Part shown: positions 17,857 to 26,935 of the stretch, piece after piece
Layout of the letters: the number at the start of each line of letters is the position of its first letter
Position numbering within the stretch: the first letter of the stretch is position 1
NCBI GenBank assembly: GCA_902762655.1
Contig: CACWOZ010000008.1
Coordinates: 1-64,000, forward strand
Reading direction: 5' to 3'
Origin: an uncultured Bacteroidia bacterium
GTDB taxonomy: Bacteria > Bacteroidota > Bacteroidia > Bacteroidales > UBA932
DNA length: 64,000 nt
Made by a program: the position numbers and the translations under genes
The notes under the pieces: generated by a model
What the model saw: only the letters and a program-made list of their open reading frames with translations
Databases searched by the model: none
Told to the model about the DNA's origin: nothing

Positions 17857-19506
17857 TTATTCGTTAGGTATGGAGTACGTGAAACTGAAACTCGGCCTCA
17901 TTGCGGGGTCGGCAGCATCCGGGCCGTAGAGTCTGCAGTAGTAGTAGCGGTCGCGGTCAAGCGAGGCAGTGGTTTTTGATGTGGTAGATGAACTGCCGTA
18001 CATCTGCGCCATCAACTGATAGTTGTAGTAGTTGGAATAATAGTTTCCGTAACCGCCGTATCCATAACCGTATCCATATCCGCCGTACCCTCCGTACATC
18101 CCGCTCATCATGCTCTGGTAGGCCATGTAGTTATATAGGTCGCTCATTTCGGAGTTGCCGCTGGTTGTCGTGGTCACCACGTCGTTGTGCTGTATCAGCA
18201 TCCAGATGTCGTAACTTCCGTCGGCGAGTTGGCTGTCCCCGTCCTCAAGCCCGATCAGGCGCTGGAGATGGTAGGTGATATCCGGAGAGTAAGTCATCTG
18301 CGAACGATGGATATTGCCCTGGTCCTCATTGCTGTCGGATGCGTCCGTAAGGCCCATATAAGAGAAGGTAGTGTCCGAGGTCTTGATGCGGCAGGTCGGG
18401 CTCAGAATCTGAGGCACTTTGTGCATATTCTCAAAGTTCTCGTCCGGAGCAAGGTAGTGCATGGTGATAGAGGCCTTGTTGATGATGGCCTTCTTCGGGT
18501 CGTGCCCGTTGGCGCGGATTATCTGCATTGCCTTGTCCCTGATATCCTTGGCGGGAATTACCGGCTTGACTCCGCCGCCGCCGTCAACATAAATATAGTC
18601 GGTGGCATTTCCAGCCATCGCCGAGGAATTCTCCTTGGTGACGTTGGCGCAGTATTGGGGGAAATTTCCGGTGCCGGACTTGGAGAAAAGAGAATCGAGG
18701 TCGTAGAAATCCGTTGCAGAGAAATAGAAATACAGGGTGCTGTCTTTCTGCACATCCTTACCGTCTATCTCCCAGGTTGAGTTGAACTTGAGCTCTGCCA
18801 TGCATCCGCCGATGTAGCCGTAGTCGCTGTCATACTGCAACTGCAGCTGGAAGATATTGAACCTTCCGCCCTTGCCCTTGGGCTCGTTCGTGGTGATGTA
18901 GATTCCCGGGAAGCGCTTTGTGTAGAGATTAAGGTCCTTCGTCTCTTCTTTGGTAATGGTGAGGAACTTCTCTCCGAATTCCTTGGTAAAGTTGAAACTG
19001 AGCGAGTCGCCTGGGCCGATCACGGGTACCGTGGTGGTGATGAGGCTGCTGCCGTGGGCAGGGTCCGAACTGCAGTAGGTCAGGTAGTTCGTGTCCAGCT
19101 GGCTGCTCAGTTCATAAACGTATACGCTCTGCAGTATCTCTGCCTGGTCGGGGTCGCATACGGAACTGGAGTCGGCCGATGCCGAAAAGTGGAACTTCTT
19201 GAACACCGGATTCTTGCCGTAGTCGATCTCGTCGACGAACATCGGCACCAGGGTTACGCAACTGCTGCGTGTGCTGAGCCCGAACTCTTCGTCATTGCGT
19301 ATGGCGCCTATGGTAATACGCGTCGAAGAATAGGCCGACAAACTGTCGGACAGCTTCATCTGCACGGGGATTGCCACAGGGTCCGGACTGATCACCTTGT
19401 ATGTGTGGTTGACAGGAAGCATGCTCCCGCCAAGTTCATTGTCGACCGATACGCAGCCGATGCAGCACAGGGATGCCGCAGCGGCAAGGAACCATCTTGA
19501 TTTCAT
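17857..19506 (-). CDS. DUF4270-family lipoprotein with glycine/tyrosine-rich stretch
   Basis: A 549-residue exported protein with the lipobox-like IGCV (Cys18) and the N-terminal GGSMLP segment seen in DUF4270, a Bacteroidota family of unknown function often found next to a GT5 glycogen-synthase-like gene, as here (three-base gap). Near the C terminus is a stretch of about 25 residues made almost only of Gly and Tyr (MYGGYGGYGYGYGYGGYGN), followed by a Tyr/Asn-rich segment. That run looks like a flexible or self-associating patch. The function is unknown; a surface or envelope role is inferred from export. Confidence 0.75.
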   Translation of the reverse strand: MKSRWFLAAAASLCCIGCVSVDNELGGSMLPVNHTYKVISPDPVAIPVQMKLSDSLSAYSSTRITIGAIRNDEEFGLSTRSSCVTLVPMFVDEIDYGKNPVFKKFHFSASADSSSVCDPDQAEILQSVYVYELSSQLDTNYLTYCSSDPAHGSSLITTTVPVIGPGDSLSFNFTKEFGEKFLTITKEETKDLNLYTKRFPGIYITTNEPKGKGGRFNIFQLQLQYDSDYGYIGGCMAELKFNSTWEIDGKDVQKDSTLYFYFSATDFYDLDSLFSKSGTGNFPQYCANVTKENSSAMAGNATDYIYVDGGGGVKPVIPAKDIRDKAMQIIRANGHDPKKAIINKASITMHYLAPDENFENMHKVPQILSPTCRIKTSDTTFSYMGLTDASDSNEDQGNIHRSQMTYSPDITYHLQRLIGLEDGDSQLADGSYDIWMLIQHNDVVTTTTSGNSEMSDLYNYMAYQSMMSGMYGGYGGYGYGYGYGGYGNYYSNYYNYQLMAQMYGSSSTTSKTTASLDRDRYYYCRLYGPDAADPAMRPSFSFTYSIPNE

Positions 19507-19509
19507 CTT

Positions 19510-20328
19510 CTACAACTTGTCATAAAGGGCGTCGTAATCGTCGATATAACTGCCGTCCTCGAGACTGCCGGCCTTGTAGGGCAGAATCGGAACCTTGAGC
19601 GCCTTGCAATACTTGACCAACTTCGGGTCCAGGTCCGGCGAAGCGAGGATGATACCGTCCGAATACTTCGCTGCCGTTTCAGCAAGTTTTATGCCATCGG
19701 GATGTTCGGATATGGGCAGGTCTGCCGGCTTGATGCTCCCGGCCAGCGCTTTGGAAGCAAAGTCCGCCGCGAATTCGGCTGCCGGAGCATCGTTGTAGAG
19801 GGAAAGGACCACCTTGCTGGACGAAAAAATCGGGTCGTCCTTGAAAACCTTCTTGAGATATACCGGCACGAGGTGCGAAATCCAGCCCTGGCAATGGATG
19901 ATGTCGGGGGCCCAGCGGAGTTTCTTTACCGTTTCCAGCACGCCCTTTGCGAAGAAAATGGCGCGCTCGTCATTGTCGCCGAAAAAGCGGCCTTCGGCAT
20001 CGGAATATACGGCTCTTCTCCTGAAATAGTCTTCGTTGTCAATGAAATATACCTGTATGCGGGCTGCCGGAATGGATGCGACCTTAATTACCAGCGGGCG
20101 GTCCACGTCTCCGATAACTATGTTGATGCCGGAAAGGCGGATGACCTCGTGGAGTTGGTTCTTGCGCTCATTGATGCAGCCGAAACGGGGCATGAAGGAG
20201 CGGATCTCCTTCTTGTGCTCCTGGATTCCCTGGGGGAGGTAGCGCCCTACCCGGGAAATATCGCTCTCGGGGAGATAGGGATATATCTCCGAGTTCACGA
20301 ACAGGACTTTTTTGTTTGTTTCAGCCAT
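19510..20328 (-). CDS. GT5 glycogen/starch synthase-like protein, N-terminal domain only
   Basis: 272 residues matching the first Rossmann domain of glycogen synthase (KKVLFVNSEIYPYLPES at the N terminus, then WAPDIIHCQGWISHLVPVYLKK). The second, nucleotide-sugar-binding domain of about 200 residues is missing, and the canonical KxGGL glucose-binding loop is replaced. This short form is known in Bacteroidota and is often annotated as glycogen synthase, but its activity should be doubted. It is first in the trio with the DUF4270 and TlpA-like genes. Confidence 0.7.
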   Translation of the reverse strand: MAETNKKVLFVNSEIYPYLPESDISRVGRYLPQGIQEHKKEIRSFMPRFGCINERKNQLHEVIRLSGINIVIGDVDRPLVIKVASIPAARIQVYFIDNEDYFRRRAVYSDAEGRFFGDNDERAIFFAKGVLETVKKLRWAPDIIHCQGWISHLVPVYLKKVFKDDPIFSSSKVVLSLYNDAPAAEFAADFASKALAGSIKPADLPISEHPDGIKLAETAAKYSDGIILASPDLDPKLVKYCKALKVPILPYKAGSLEDGSYIDDYDALYDKL

Positions 20329-20351
20329 ACCAACAATAAAATCGATTTTAA

Positions 20352-20359
20352 CAAAGGTA
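20352..20359 (-). promoter_or_regulatory. -7 promoter box of the GT5-like/DUF4270/TlpA trio
   Basis: CAAAGGTA on the plus strand reads TACCTTTG on the minus strand, 23 bases upstream of the GT5-like start. Confidence 0.55.
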
Positions 20360-20389
20360 CGAAAAATTTTTTTAATATTGATTATTCAT

Positions 20390-20397
20390 TATCTTTG
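20390..20397 (+). promoter_or_regulatory. -7 promoter box of the ftsX-uppP-lpxH operon
   Basis: TATCTTTG, 17 bases before the ftsX start. The -33 element is unclear. Confidence 0.55.
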
Positions 20398-20414
20398 ACG
20401 CAATTTCCGTAATT

Positions 20415-21293
20415 ATGCCTAAGGGAGAAAATAAAAAGATGAAAAGGCGGCTGACGGGTGCTTATCTGTCGTCGGTAATCAGCATCAGTCTCGTCCTGCT
20501 GCTCATTGGAGTCGCTTCTGCGCTGATCCTGAATGCCGGCCGCGTCAGCAATTATTTCAAAGAGAACGTCCAGATTTCCCTGTTGTGCGCTCCGTCGGTG
20601 CAGGAGAGCGAGGCTGCTGCCTGCGCTGCGCGCATCGACTCCCTACCCTTTGTCCGCAGCACGGAGCTGATCGGCAAAGCCCAGGGAGAGAAGGAACTCC
20701 GCGAGATGCTGGGGGATGATTTCCTCTCCGTGTTCGAGACCGCTCCAATCCCCGTGTCCATAAACGTAGGGCTTAAGGCTGAATATGTGTCGGCCGACAG
20801 TCTCTCGCACATCATTCCTCTGCTCCAGGCGTATCCGGAAATCGAAGAAGTAGAGAGCAGGCAGTCGCTGGTAGAGACCCTTAACCGCAATCTTTCGGGT
20901 ATTTCGCTGGTGTTAGGAATCTTTATCGCCCTGCTGCTATTCATCTCATTCATCCTTATAGGCAACACGGTGCGCCTGAGCCTGTACTCCCGGCGTTTCA
21001 CCATACACACCATGCGTCTCGTCGGAGCTACCCGTGCCTTCATCCGCCGGCCTTTCATAGGTTCCGCTGTCGTCCAGGGGCTGATTTCCGGCCTGCTCGC
21101 ATGCGCAGCCCTGGCAGGTGCCCTCGCGCTCGTCCGCCGCTCCTTCCCCCAGATATTCGCGGTGTTTACTCCGGAGGTTCTGGTGGCCGTCGCACTCATC
21201 GTACTGGGCTGCGGGGTGCTTATCTGTATGCTCGCGACTTATTTTACTGTCAACAAACTCGCTCTTGCCAGCGAGGATTCATTATACTACTAG
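20415..21293 (+). CDS. ftsX: Cell-division ABC transporter permease FtsX
   Basis: 292 residues with the FtsX layout: a membrane helix at about 17-38, an extracytoplasmic domain of about 110 residues, and three more helices after residue 160, with the conserved HTMRLVGATRAFIRRPF segment. FtsX, with the ATPase FtsE, activates cell-wall hydrolases at the septum. No ftsE is adjacent. A start eight residues downstream (MKRRLTG) is also possible. Confidence 0.88.
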   Translation: MPKGENKKMKRRLTGAYLSSVISISLVLLLIGVASALILNAGRVSNYFKENVQISLLCAPSVQESEAAACAARIDSLPFVRSTELIGKAQGEKELREMLGDDFLSVFETAPIPVSINVGLKAEYVSADSLSHIIPLLQAYPEIEEVESRQSLVETLNRNLSGISLVLGIFIALLLFISFILIGNTVRLSLYSRRFTIHTMRLVGATRAFIRRPFIGSAVVQGLISGLLACAALAGALALVRRSFPQIFAVFTPEVLVAVALIVLGCGVLICMLATYFTVNKLALASEDSLYY

Positions 21294-21296
21294 AGA

Positions 21297-21521
21297 ATGG
21301 ACAACAAACCTGCACTTACCCGCAAGGGTGTCAAACTCCTGCTCGCCGGCGTGATAGTTATGGCCGCGGGCTTCATCCTGCTGATGGGAGGGGGCCTCAA
21401 GGATCCCCAGGTCTTCAATTATTCAATGTTCGACTTCCGACGTCTCGTGGCAGCTCCTATAGTAATCGTCGCCGGGATTGTGGTGATGGTTGTGGCGATA
21501 ATGAGGAGGGATGCGAAATGA
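21297..21521 (+). CDS. DUF3098 small membrane protein
   Basis: 74 residues with two membrane helices and the segment DPQVFNYSMFDFRRLVAAP typical of DUF3098, a Bacteroidota family usually found between ftsX and uppP, as here. The function is unknown. Its stop overlaps the uppP start by four bases (ATGA). Confidence 0.85.
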   Translation: MDNKPALTRKGVKLLLAGVIVMAAGFILLMGGGLKDPQVFNYSMFDFRRLVAAPIVIVAGIVVMVVAIMRRDAK

Positions 21522-22315
21522 GTTGGCTGGAAGCACTGATCCTCGGCCTTGTGCAGGGCCTTACCGAATTTCTGCCGGTCAGCAGCAGCGGACATCTTAC
21601 CATAGGCCGTGAACTCCTTGGAGTCGAGGCTTCGGGCGACCTTGTTTTCGAAGTCACCGTGCATGCTGCCACCGTGCTCAGCACGATTGTGGTATTCCGC
21701 AAAGAGATATGGAAACTCCTCCGGGGGCTCTTCAAGTTCAAGATGAACGACGAGACCGACTATGTACTCAAGATTGTCGTGTCGATGATTCCCGTGTTCG
21801 TGGTGGGCATGTTCTTCAAGGACTACGTCGAGAATCTGTTCGCATCGATGATGGTGGTGGGACTCGCACTGATAGTTACCGCAATGCTGCTGTTCTTCTC
21901 TGATTTTGCGTCCAAGAAAGCCCAGGCGGAGAATAAGGCCCGCAACGGCATAAAATATTGGCAGGCATTTGCTGTGGGCATAGGTCAGGCTCTGGCCGTG
22001 ATCCCCGGCCTTTCCCGCTCGGGCACGACCATCTCCACAGGTCTCATCTGCGGAGTGAAGCGCGAGGTTATGGCCCAGTTCTCGTTCCTGATGGTGCTCG
22101 TGCCCATCCTGGGCGAGGCCTTCCTCGACCTTGTCGGGGGAGATATGGCGGCCTCTTCGATAGGCCTGCTGCCGCTTGCGGTGGGATTCATGGCCGCATT
22201 CATCTCCGGCCTTTTCGCTTGCAAGGTGATGATAGCGCTCGTGCGCAAGGCCCGCCTCAGCTGGTTCGCGCTCTACTGCGCAATCGTGGGCATACTCGTA
22301 CTTATCTTCGCGTAG
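21518..22315 (+). CDS. uppP: Undecaprenyl-diphosphate phosphatase
   Basis: Recycles the lipid carrier for peptidoglycan and O-antigen and can give bacitracin resistance. The 265-residue protein has the two family motifs, QGLTEFLPVSSSGHL near the N terminus and VIPGLSRSGTTIS in the middle, with about eight membrane helices. The frame is open far upstream, but the ATG at 21518 gives the family start MSWLEALILGLVQG and overlaps DUF3098 by four bases. Confidence 0.95.
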   Translation: MSWLEALILGLVQGLTEFLPVSSSGHLTIGRELLGVEASGDLVFEVTVHAATVLSTIVVFRKEIWKLLRGLFKFKMNDETDYVLKIVVSMIPVFVVGMFFKDYVENLFASMMVVGLALIVTAMLLFFSDFASKKAQAENKARNGIKYWQAFAVGIGQALAVIPGLSRSGTTISTGLICGVKREVMAQFSFLMVLVPILGEAFLDLVGGDMAASSIGLLPLAVGFMAAFISGLFACKVMIALVRKARLSWFALYCAIVGILVLIFA

Positions 22316-23032
22316 ATGGAGAGGACGAAGACATATTTCGTGGCGGACATCCACCTCGGGCTCAAGGCGAACGATCCTGCTGGGCGCGAGGAGCGTTTCG
22401 TGCGGTGGCTGCGCAGCATCCGCACCCCGGAAACCAAGACACTATGGCTCCTCGGGGATATCTGGGATTTCTGGTATGAATACCGCGACGTCGTACCGCG
22501 CGAAGGTGCCCGGGTGCTCAGCGAACTTATACAAATGGTGTCCGAAGGAATAGAAGTGTATTTCATCCCCGGCAACCACGATATCTGGTGCTACTCTTTC
22601 TTCGAGAGCCTGGGGATAAAGAAAGTTCTCCAGCCGCAGGCGGTGGAGATCGATGGCAAGCGTTTCCTTCTCGGCCACGGAGACGGGCTGGGTGGTGCCA
22701 AATTCGGCTATCGCGTGCTTTTGAGCATCTTCCATTGCCGCTTCCTGCAGATACTCTTCAGCGGCCTGCATCCCTGGCTGGCCTTCCGTTTCGGCACGGA
22801 CTGGAGCAATTCCAACCGCCGCAAACACGGGGGCTACAAGTTCCGCGGGGAGGACGAGCCTCTCTATAAATTCTGTATGGACAAACAGGCGGATTATTTC
22901 ATCTTCGGACATTTCCACGATGCCGTAGACCTCGCCTTGCCATCCGGCGGACGTCTGATCGTTCTCAAAGACTGGATTGCGGGCGGAGTGCACTATGCCT
23001 GCTTCGACGGAGAAAGCTTGACGGTGGTCTAA
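22316..23032 (+). CDS. lpxH: UDP-2,3-diacylglucosamine diphosphatase
   Basis: A lipid A pathway hydrolase of 238 residues with the metallophosphoesterase signature in order: ADIHLG (Asp11, His13), LLGDIWDFWYEY, IPGNHD, GHGDGLG and FGHFHDA. The HP/YE-type insert region is of LpxH rather than LpxG type. The ATG follows the uppP stop with no gap. Convergent with the DUF4294 gene, with a four-base overlap. Confidence 0.88.
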   Translation: MERTKTYFVADIHLGLKANDPAGREERFVRWLRSIRTPETKTLWLLGDIWDFWYEYRDVVPREGARVLSELIQMVSEGIEVYFIPGNHDIWCYSFFESLGIKKVLQPQAVEIDGKRFLLGHGDGLGGAKFGYRVLLSIFHCRFLQILFSGLHPWLAFRFGTDWSNSNRRKHGGYKFRGEDEPLYKFCMDKQADYFIFGHFHDAVDLALPSGGRLIVLKDWIAGGVHYACFDGESLTVV

Positions 23033-23796
23033 TCTTCTTTCAGCATCTCCTTTGCTTCCTTGAGGCCCTGGCGCATCAGATTGGCCTCTTCTTCCTTGCG
23101 CTTGCGCTTGTCTTCGCGCGAAGCGACCGTGCTCTGCAGGTAGTCACGCTTGATGACTGTCTTGGTCGGATGGTCGAAGAAGACGGCGTAGTAGAAGGAG
23201 TCCCAGTGCCCCTTGTTCCATATCCCCACAAGTTCCTCGAGTTTGGCATCTTCTCCTTGGGGGTCGTAACGCTTCTTTAGGTTCTGTCCGAACATCCTGG
23301 CGATCAGCTGCCAGAAGTTGGCGGAGAAGGAACTCCGGTACTGTTTGATGATCTCGAAGGGGGGAATTCCGCATTCCCTGTCTACCAGGCGCATCAGCAT
23401 GACTCCCTGCGAGATACTCATCTTCTTGATGTCCCCGGCAAAGATGGTAAAGAGTTCGATCATCACATCGTGGGTATAGGCGTTGCGCTGGCTGCGCTTG
23501 GTGACATCGGCCGCTATCACACTGTCGACCTGGCGCATCATCTTGCGCCCGGCAATGGCATAGGGATAAACTTTGTTGAAGTTGTAGACCATCTTGTATT
23601 GCTTACGCCAGTCGCCTTTCTTCAGCCTTGTCCCTTTTGGGAAACACCATACCGGATCCAGCGAATCCACGAAGGTTGTGTCGCCGTTCTCGTCGACCAC
23701 ATAGTACATGGGGAACTTTTCCGCCTGTTTCTTCCTCTGTCCGATGGCTGGGAGGCACATAAGGAAACAGAGTGTTATCAGCACAATTCTTTTCAC
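23029..23796 (-). CDS. DUF4294-family exported protein
   Basis: 255 residues with a cleavable signal ending near LPAIGQ, then KFPMYYVVDENGDT, and an acidic/basic C-terminal helix. DUF4294 is a Bacteroidota family of unknown function. The start codon is GTG, chosen because it begins a good signal peptide and because the -7 box ends five bases upstream, so the message is probably leaderless. Confidence 0.8.
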   Translation of the reverse strand: MKRIVLITLCFLMCLPAIGQRKKQAEKFPMYYVVDENGDTTFVDSLDPVWCFPKGTRLKKGDWRKQYKMVYNFNKVYPYAIAGRKMMRQVDSVIAADVTKRSQRNAYTHDVMIELFTIFAGDIKKMSISQGVMLMRLVDRECGIPPFEIIKQYRSSFSANFWQLIARMFGQNLKKRYDPQGEDAKLEELVGIWNKGHWDSFYYAVFFDHPTKTVIKRDYLQSTVASREDKRKRKEEEANLMRQGLKEAKEMLKED

Positions 23797-23801
23797 GGTC
23801 G

Positions 23802-23809
23802 CAAAGGTA
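23802..23809 (-). promoter_or_regulatory. -7 promoter box of the DUF4294 gene
   Basis: CAAAGGTA on the plus strand reads TACCTTTG on the minus strand and ends five bases before the GTG start. Confidence 0.55.
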
Positions 23810-23908
23810 GTAAAAATATTTTTTCTCCGCGTTTGTAAGTGTTTGAAAAATCAATAGTTGACTATCACTTTTTTGCGTCGAAAACGTTCAAAATATTTGC
23901 CAAAAACC

Positions 23909-23938
23909 TTGCGCGTAAAGAAATTTTTTGTAACTTTG
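23909..23938 (+). promoter_or_regulatory. Promoter of the rplP operon
   Basis: TTG (23909-23911), 19 bases, TAACTTTG (23931-23938). The leader to rplP is about 85 bases, the longest of any ribosomal operon here. This promoter gives the second half of the split S10 cluster its own control. Confidence 0.75.
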
Positions 23939-24025
23939 CATCCCAAAAATCTGCCCTATAATAGCTTAAGACGCTGATTATCAGGGATTTGGCTTGAAAA
24001 TACAAATTTTTAAAATAACAGTAAA

Positions 24026-24445
24026 ATGTTACAACCTAAGAGAACAAAGTACAGAAGGGAACAGAAGAACCGCATGAAGGGTATGGCCCAGCGTGGCAAC
24101 CAGCTTGCATTCGGTTCCTTCGGTCTCAAGAACCTTGAGAATTGCTGGCTCACTGCCCAGCAGATCGAGGCTGCACGTCAGGCCATCACCCGTAAGATGA
24201 ACCGTGAGGGCCAGTTGTGGATCCGTGTATTCCCTGTGAAGCCGGTTACCAAGAAACCTCTCGATACCCGTATGGGTAAGGGTAAGGGCGATCCCTACGG
24301 ATTCGTCGCTCCCATTACTCCCGGCCGCATCATCTTCGAGGCAGAGGGTGTTTCCCTCGAGATTGCCAAGGAAGCAATGCGTCTTGGCGCTAACAAACTC
24401 CCCGTTGCGACCAAATTCATCGTCCGCAGGGATTATGTGGAATAA
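24026..24445 (+). CDS. rplP: 50S ribosomal protein L16
   Basis: 139 residues, with [19 protein letters not shown], the [14 protein letters not shown] segment and ATKFIVRRD. It helps seat the acceptor arm of A-site tRNA. It opens the second ribosomal operon instead of following rpsC. Confidence 0.97.
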   Translation: MLQPKRTKYRREQKNRMKGMAQRGNQLAFGSFGLKNLENCWLTAQQIEAARQAITRKMNREGQLWIRVFPVKPVTKKPLDTRMGKGKGDPYGFVAPITPGRIIFEAEGVSLEIAKEAMRLGANKLPVATKFIVRRDYVE

Positions 24446-24466
24446 TTTAATGGAGAAGAAAAGAGT

Positions 24467-24661
24467 ATGAAAGCAGCAGAAGCACGCGAAATGTCTGTAG
24501 CAGACCTGCGCGACCGCATCCAGATCGAGAAGGGAAATCTCGACACCATGAAGATCAATCACGCTATTTCTCCATTGGAGGACACTTCCAAATTCAAGAA
24601 ACTCCGCAAGGATATTGCTCTGATGATCACGATCCTCGCTGAAAAAGAAAAACAGAACTAA
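24467..24661 (+). CDS. rpmC: 50S ribosomal protein L29
   Basis: 64 residues, two long helices, with [21 protein letters not shown]. It lies by the tunnel exit next to L23. Confidence 0.95.
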   Translation: MKAAEAREMSVADLRDRIQIEKGNLDTMKINHAISPLEDTSKFKKLRKDIALMITILAEKEKQN

Positions 24662-24663
24662 TT

Positions 24664-24918
24664 ATGGAAAGAAATCTTCGTAAGGAAAGACAGGGCGTCG
24701 TGGTCAGCAACAAGATGGATAAGACCGTCGTAGTTGCCGTAGAACGCAAAGAGAAGCATCCCTTGTACGGAAAGTTCGTTAAAAAGACCACAAAGTTCGT
24801 TGCTCACGATGAGAAGAACGAGTGCGGCGAGGGCGATACCGTCCTCATCATGGAAACACGTCCTCTGAGCAAGACCAAGAACTGGAGAGTAGAAAAAATT
24901 GTAGAAAAAGCTAAGTAG
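24664..24918 (+). CDS. rpsQ: 30S ribosomal protein S17
   Basis: 84 residues of OB fold: [20 protein letters not shown], then [20 protein letters not shown] primary 16S rRNA binder. It starts two bases after rpmC. Confidence 0.96.
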   Translation: MERNLRKERQGVVVSNKMDKTVVVAVERKEKHPLYGKFVKKTTKFVAHDEKNECGEGDTVLIMETRPLSKTKNWRVEKIVEKAK

Positions 24919-24920
24919 TT

Positions 24921-25286
24921 ATGATACAGCAGGAAACACGTCTACAGGTGGCCGACAACAGCGGTGCTAAGGAAGTCCTTTGCATCCGTGTGCTTGGCGG
25001 TACCCACCACCGTTATGCCACTGTCGGCGACACCATCGTCGTCGCAGTGAAGAGTGCGATTCCTGGCGGTGACGCCAAGAAGGGTACAGTCTCCAGGGCT
25101 GTGGTCGTACGCACTAAGAAAGAAATTCGCCGCGTCGATGGTTCTTACATCCGTTTCGACGACAATGCATGCGTTCTCCTGAACAATGCAGGCGAACTTC
25201 GCGGAACCCGTATCTTCGGCCCCGTTGCCCGAGAACTCCGCGAGAATTACATGAAAATCGTTTCACTGGCACCGGAGGTCCTTTAA
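24921..25286 (+). CDS. rplN: 50S ribosomal protein L14
   Basis: 121 residues, starting [19 protein letters not shown], with the [13 protein letters not shown] motif near the C terminus. It is at the subunit interface and is the docking point of the silencing factor RsfS in other bacteria. Confidence 0.97.
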   Translation: MIQQETRLQVADNSGAKEVLCIRVLGGTHHRYATVGDTIVVAVKSAIPGGDAKKGTVSRAVVVRTKKEIRRVDGSYIRFDDNACVLLNNAGELRGTRIFGPVARELRENYMKIVSLAPEVL

Positions 25287-25298
25287 TTAATCAGAAGT

Positions 25299-25628
25299 AT
25301 GAAAAAGTTCAAGATCAAGAAAGGTGACACCGTGTATGTAAATTCCGGTAACGATAAAGGCAAGACCGGCAAGGTTCTTTCCGTTCTCACCGAGAAGGAC
25401 CGTGTGATTGTCGAGGGCGTCAACCTCGTGAGCAAGCACACGAAGCCCAATTCCAAGCAGCCTCAGGGCGGTATCGTCAAGCAGGAGGCCGCAATCCATA
25501 TTTCCAACGTGAATCTGCTCGATCCCACTTCGACCGCAGCCAAGGCTGTTCCTACCCGCGTAGGTTACAAGACTGTGGACGGCAAGAAGGTTCGCGTAGC
25601 TAAAAAATCAGGACAGGAGATTAAGTAA
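25299..25628 (+). CDS. rplX: 50S ribosomal protein L24
   Basis: 109 residues with an N-terminal KOW motif ([20 protein letters not shown]) and [18 protein letters not shown]. An early assembly protein of the large subunit. Confidence 0.96.
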   Translation: MKKFKIKKGDTVYVNSGNDKGKTGKVLSVLTEKDRVIVEGVNLVSKHTKPNSKQPQGGIVKQEAAIHISNVNLLDPTSTAAKAVPTRVGYKTVDGKKVRVAKKSGQEIK

Positions 25629-25630
25629 TT

Positions 25631-26224
25631 ATGGCAAAGAAAGCAACAGCAGATCAGCAGAAGACCCCCAAGGGTTACGTTCCTGCTCTGAAGAAGGCCT
25701 ATAAGGAAGAAATTGCTGACAAACTCGTCAAGCAGTTTAACTACAATACCATCATGGAAGCTCCCCGCCTCGTAAAGATTACCATCAACGAAGGTGTCGG
25801 CGACGCTACCCAGGACAAGAAACTCGTCGAAGATGCAGCCGCAGAACTTTCCCTCATCACCGGACAGAAGGCTGTCATCACCATCTCCCGCAAAGACATC
25901 TCCAACTTCAAGCTCCGTAAAGGAATGCCTGTAGGTTGCAAGGTCACCCTTCGCGACGTCAAGATGTACGAGTTCCTCGAGAAACTCATCCGTGTCACCC
26001 TGCCCCGTATCCGTGACTTCAACGGTATAGCCGAGAACATGGACGGCCGCGGAAACTACACCCTCGGTATCAAGGAGCAGATCATCTTCCCCGAGATCGA
26101 CATCGACAAGAACCCCCGCATCCACGGGATGGAGATCACTTTCGTAACTACAGCCAAGTCCGACGAGGAGTGCAAGGCCCTGCTCGCCGCCTTCGGTCTG
26201 CCTTTCAAGAAACATAACAACTAA
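25631..26224 (+). CDS. rplE: 50S ribosomal protein L5
   Basis: 197 residues, longer than the usual 179-185 because of a lysine/alanine-rich N-terminal extension of about 15 residues. The core shows [19 protein letters not shown] and [17 protein letters not shown]. It holds 5S rRNA in the large subunit. Confidence 0.96.
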   Translation: MAKKATADQQKTPKGYVPALKKAYKEEIADKLVKQFNYNTIMEAPRLVKITINEGVGDATQDKKLVEDAAAELSLITGQKAVITISRKDISNFKLRKGMPVGCKVTLRDVKMYEFLEKLIRVTLPRIRDFNGIAENMDGRGNYTLGIKEQIIFPEIDIDKNPRIHGMEITFVTTAKSDEECKALLAAFGLPFKKHNN

Positions 26225-26229
26225 GAGAT

Positions 26230-26499
26230 ATGGCAAAAGAATCAATGAAAGCCCGCGAAGTAAAGCGCGCAAAACTGGTTGCCAAATACGCCGAAAAGAG
26301 GAAGGCTCTCAAGGAAGCAGGTGACTGGGCTGCTCTCGACAAGCTCCCCAAGAACGCCAGCCCCGTTCGTCTTCATAATCGTTGCTCTCTTACCGGTCGT
26401 CCCAAAGGATACATGAGGGCATTCGGCCTCAGCCGTATTCAGTTCCGCGAGATGGCCAGCAACGGTCTTATCCCGGGTGTAAAGAAGGCAAGTTGGTAG
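26230..26499 (+). CDS. rpsN: 30S ribosomal protein S14, zinc-free form
   Basis: 89 residues with [20 protein letters not shown]. Only one cysteine remains in the region where the short, zinc-binding form has a CxxC pair, so this is the long zinc-independent type. Confidence 0.95.
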   Translation: MAKESMKAREVKRAKLVAKYAEKRKALKEAGDWAALDKLPKNASPVRLHNRCSLTGRPKGYMRAFGLSRIQFREMASNGLIPGVKKASW

Positions 26500-26519
26500 A
26501 ATATTAAAAGATTAACGAT

Positions 26520-26915
26520 ATGACTGATCCCATCGCAGATTTCCTTACCAGGATCCGCAATGCCTATCTGGCAGGCAAGAAGGTGGTCGAGATTCCCTCT
26601 TCCAAGATGAAGGAAGCTCTCACCAAGATTCTGTGCGAGAAAGGATACATCCTCAGCTACAAGGTAGTTGAAGGCACTCCGTACAACACCATCAAGATCG
26701 CTCTCAAGTACCATCCCGAGACCAAGATGCCCGCTATCAAGAAGATCGAGCGCGTATCCACCCCCGGCCTCAGGCAGTACACCGGCGTAGAGGACATGCC
26801 CCGCGTCCTTAACGGACTCGGCATCGCTGTCATCTCTACCTCCAAGGGCCTGCTTACCGACAAGGAAGCAAAGGAACTCGGCATCGGCGGAGAGATTATT
26901 TGCTACGTATATTAA
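26520..26915 (+). CDS. rpsH: 30S ribosomal protein S8
   Basis: 131 residues, starting MTDPIADFLTRIRNA and ending with the STSKGLLTDKEAKELGIGG segment. A primary 16S rRNA binder; in E. coli it is the feedback repressor of the spc operon. Confidence 0.97.
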   Translation: MTDPIADFLTRIRNAYLAGKKVVEIPSSKMKEALTKILCEKGYILSYKVVEGTPYNTIKIALKYHPETKMPAIKKIERVSTPGLRQYTGVEDMPRVLNGLGIAVISTSKGLLTDKEAKELGIGGEIICYVY

Positions 26916-26935
26916 TTTTATAAAGAACAATACAA

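Noticed and set aside
21101..21517. Long N-terminal extension of UppP
   Set aside because: It runs through ftsX and DUF3098 in another frame; the family start and ATGA overlap fix the ATG at 21518.
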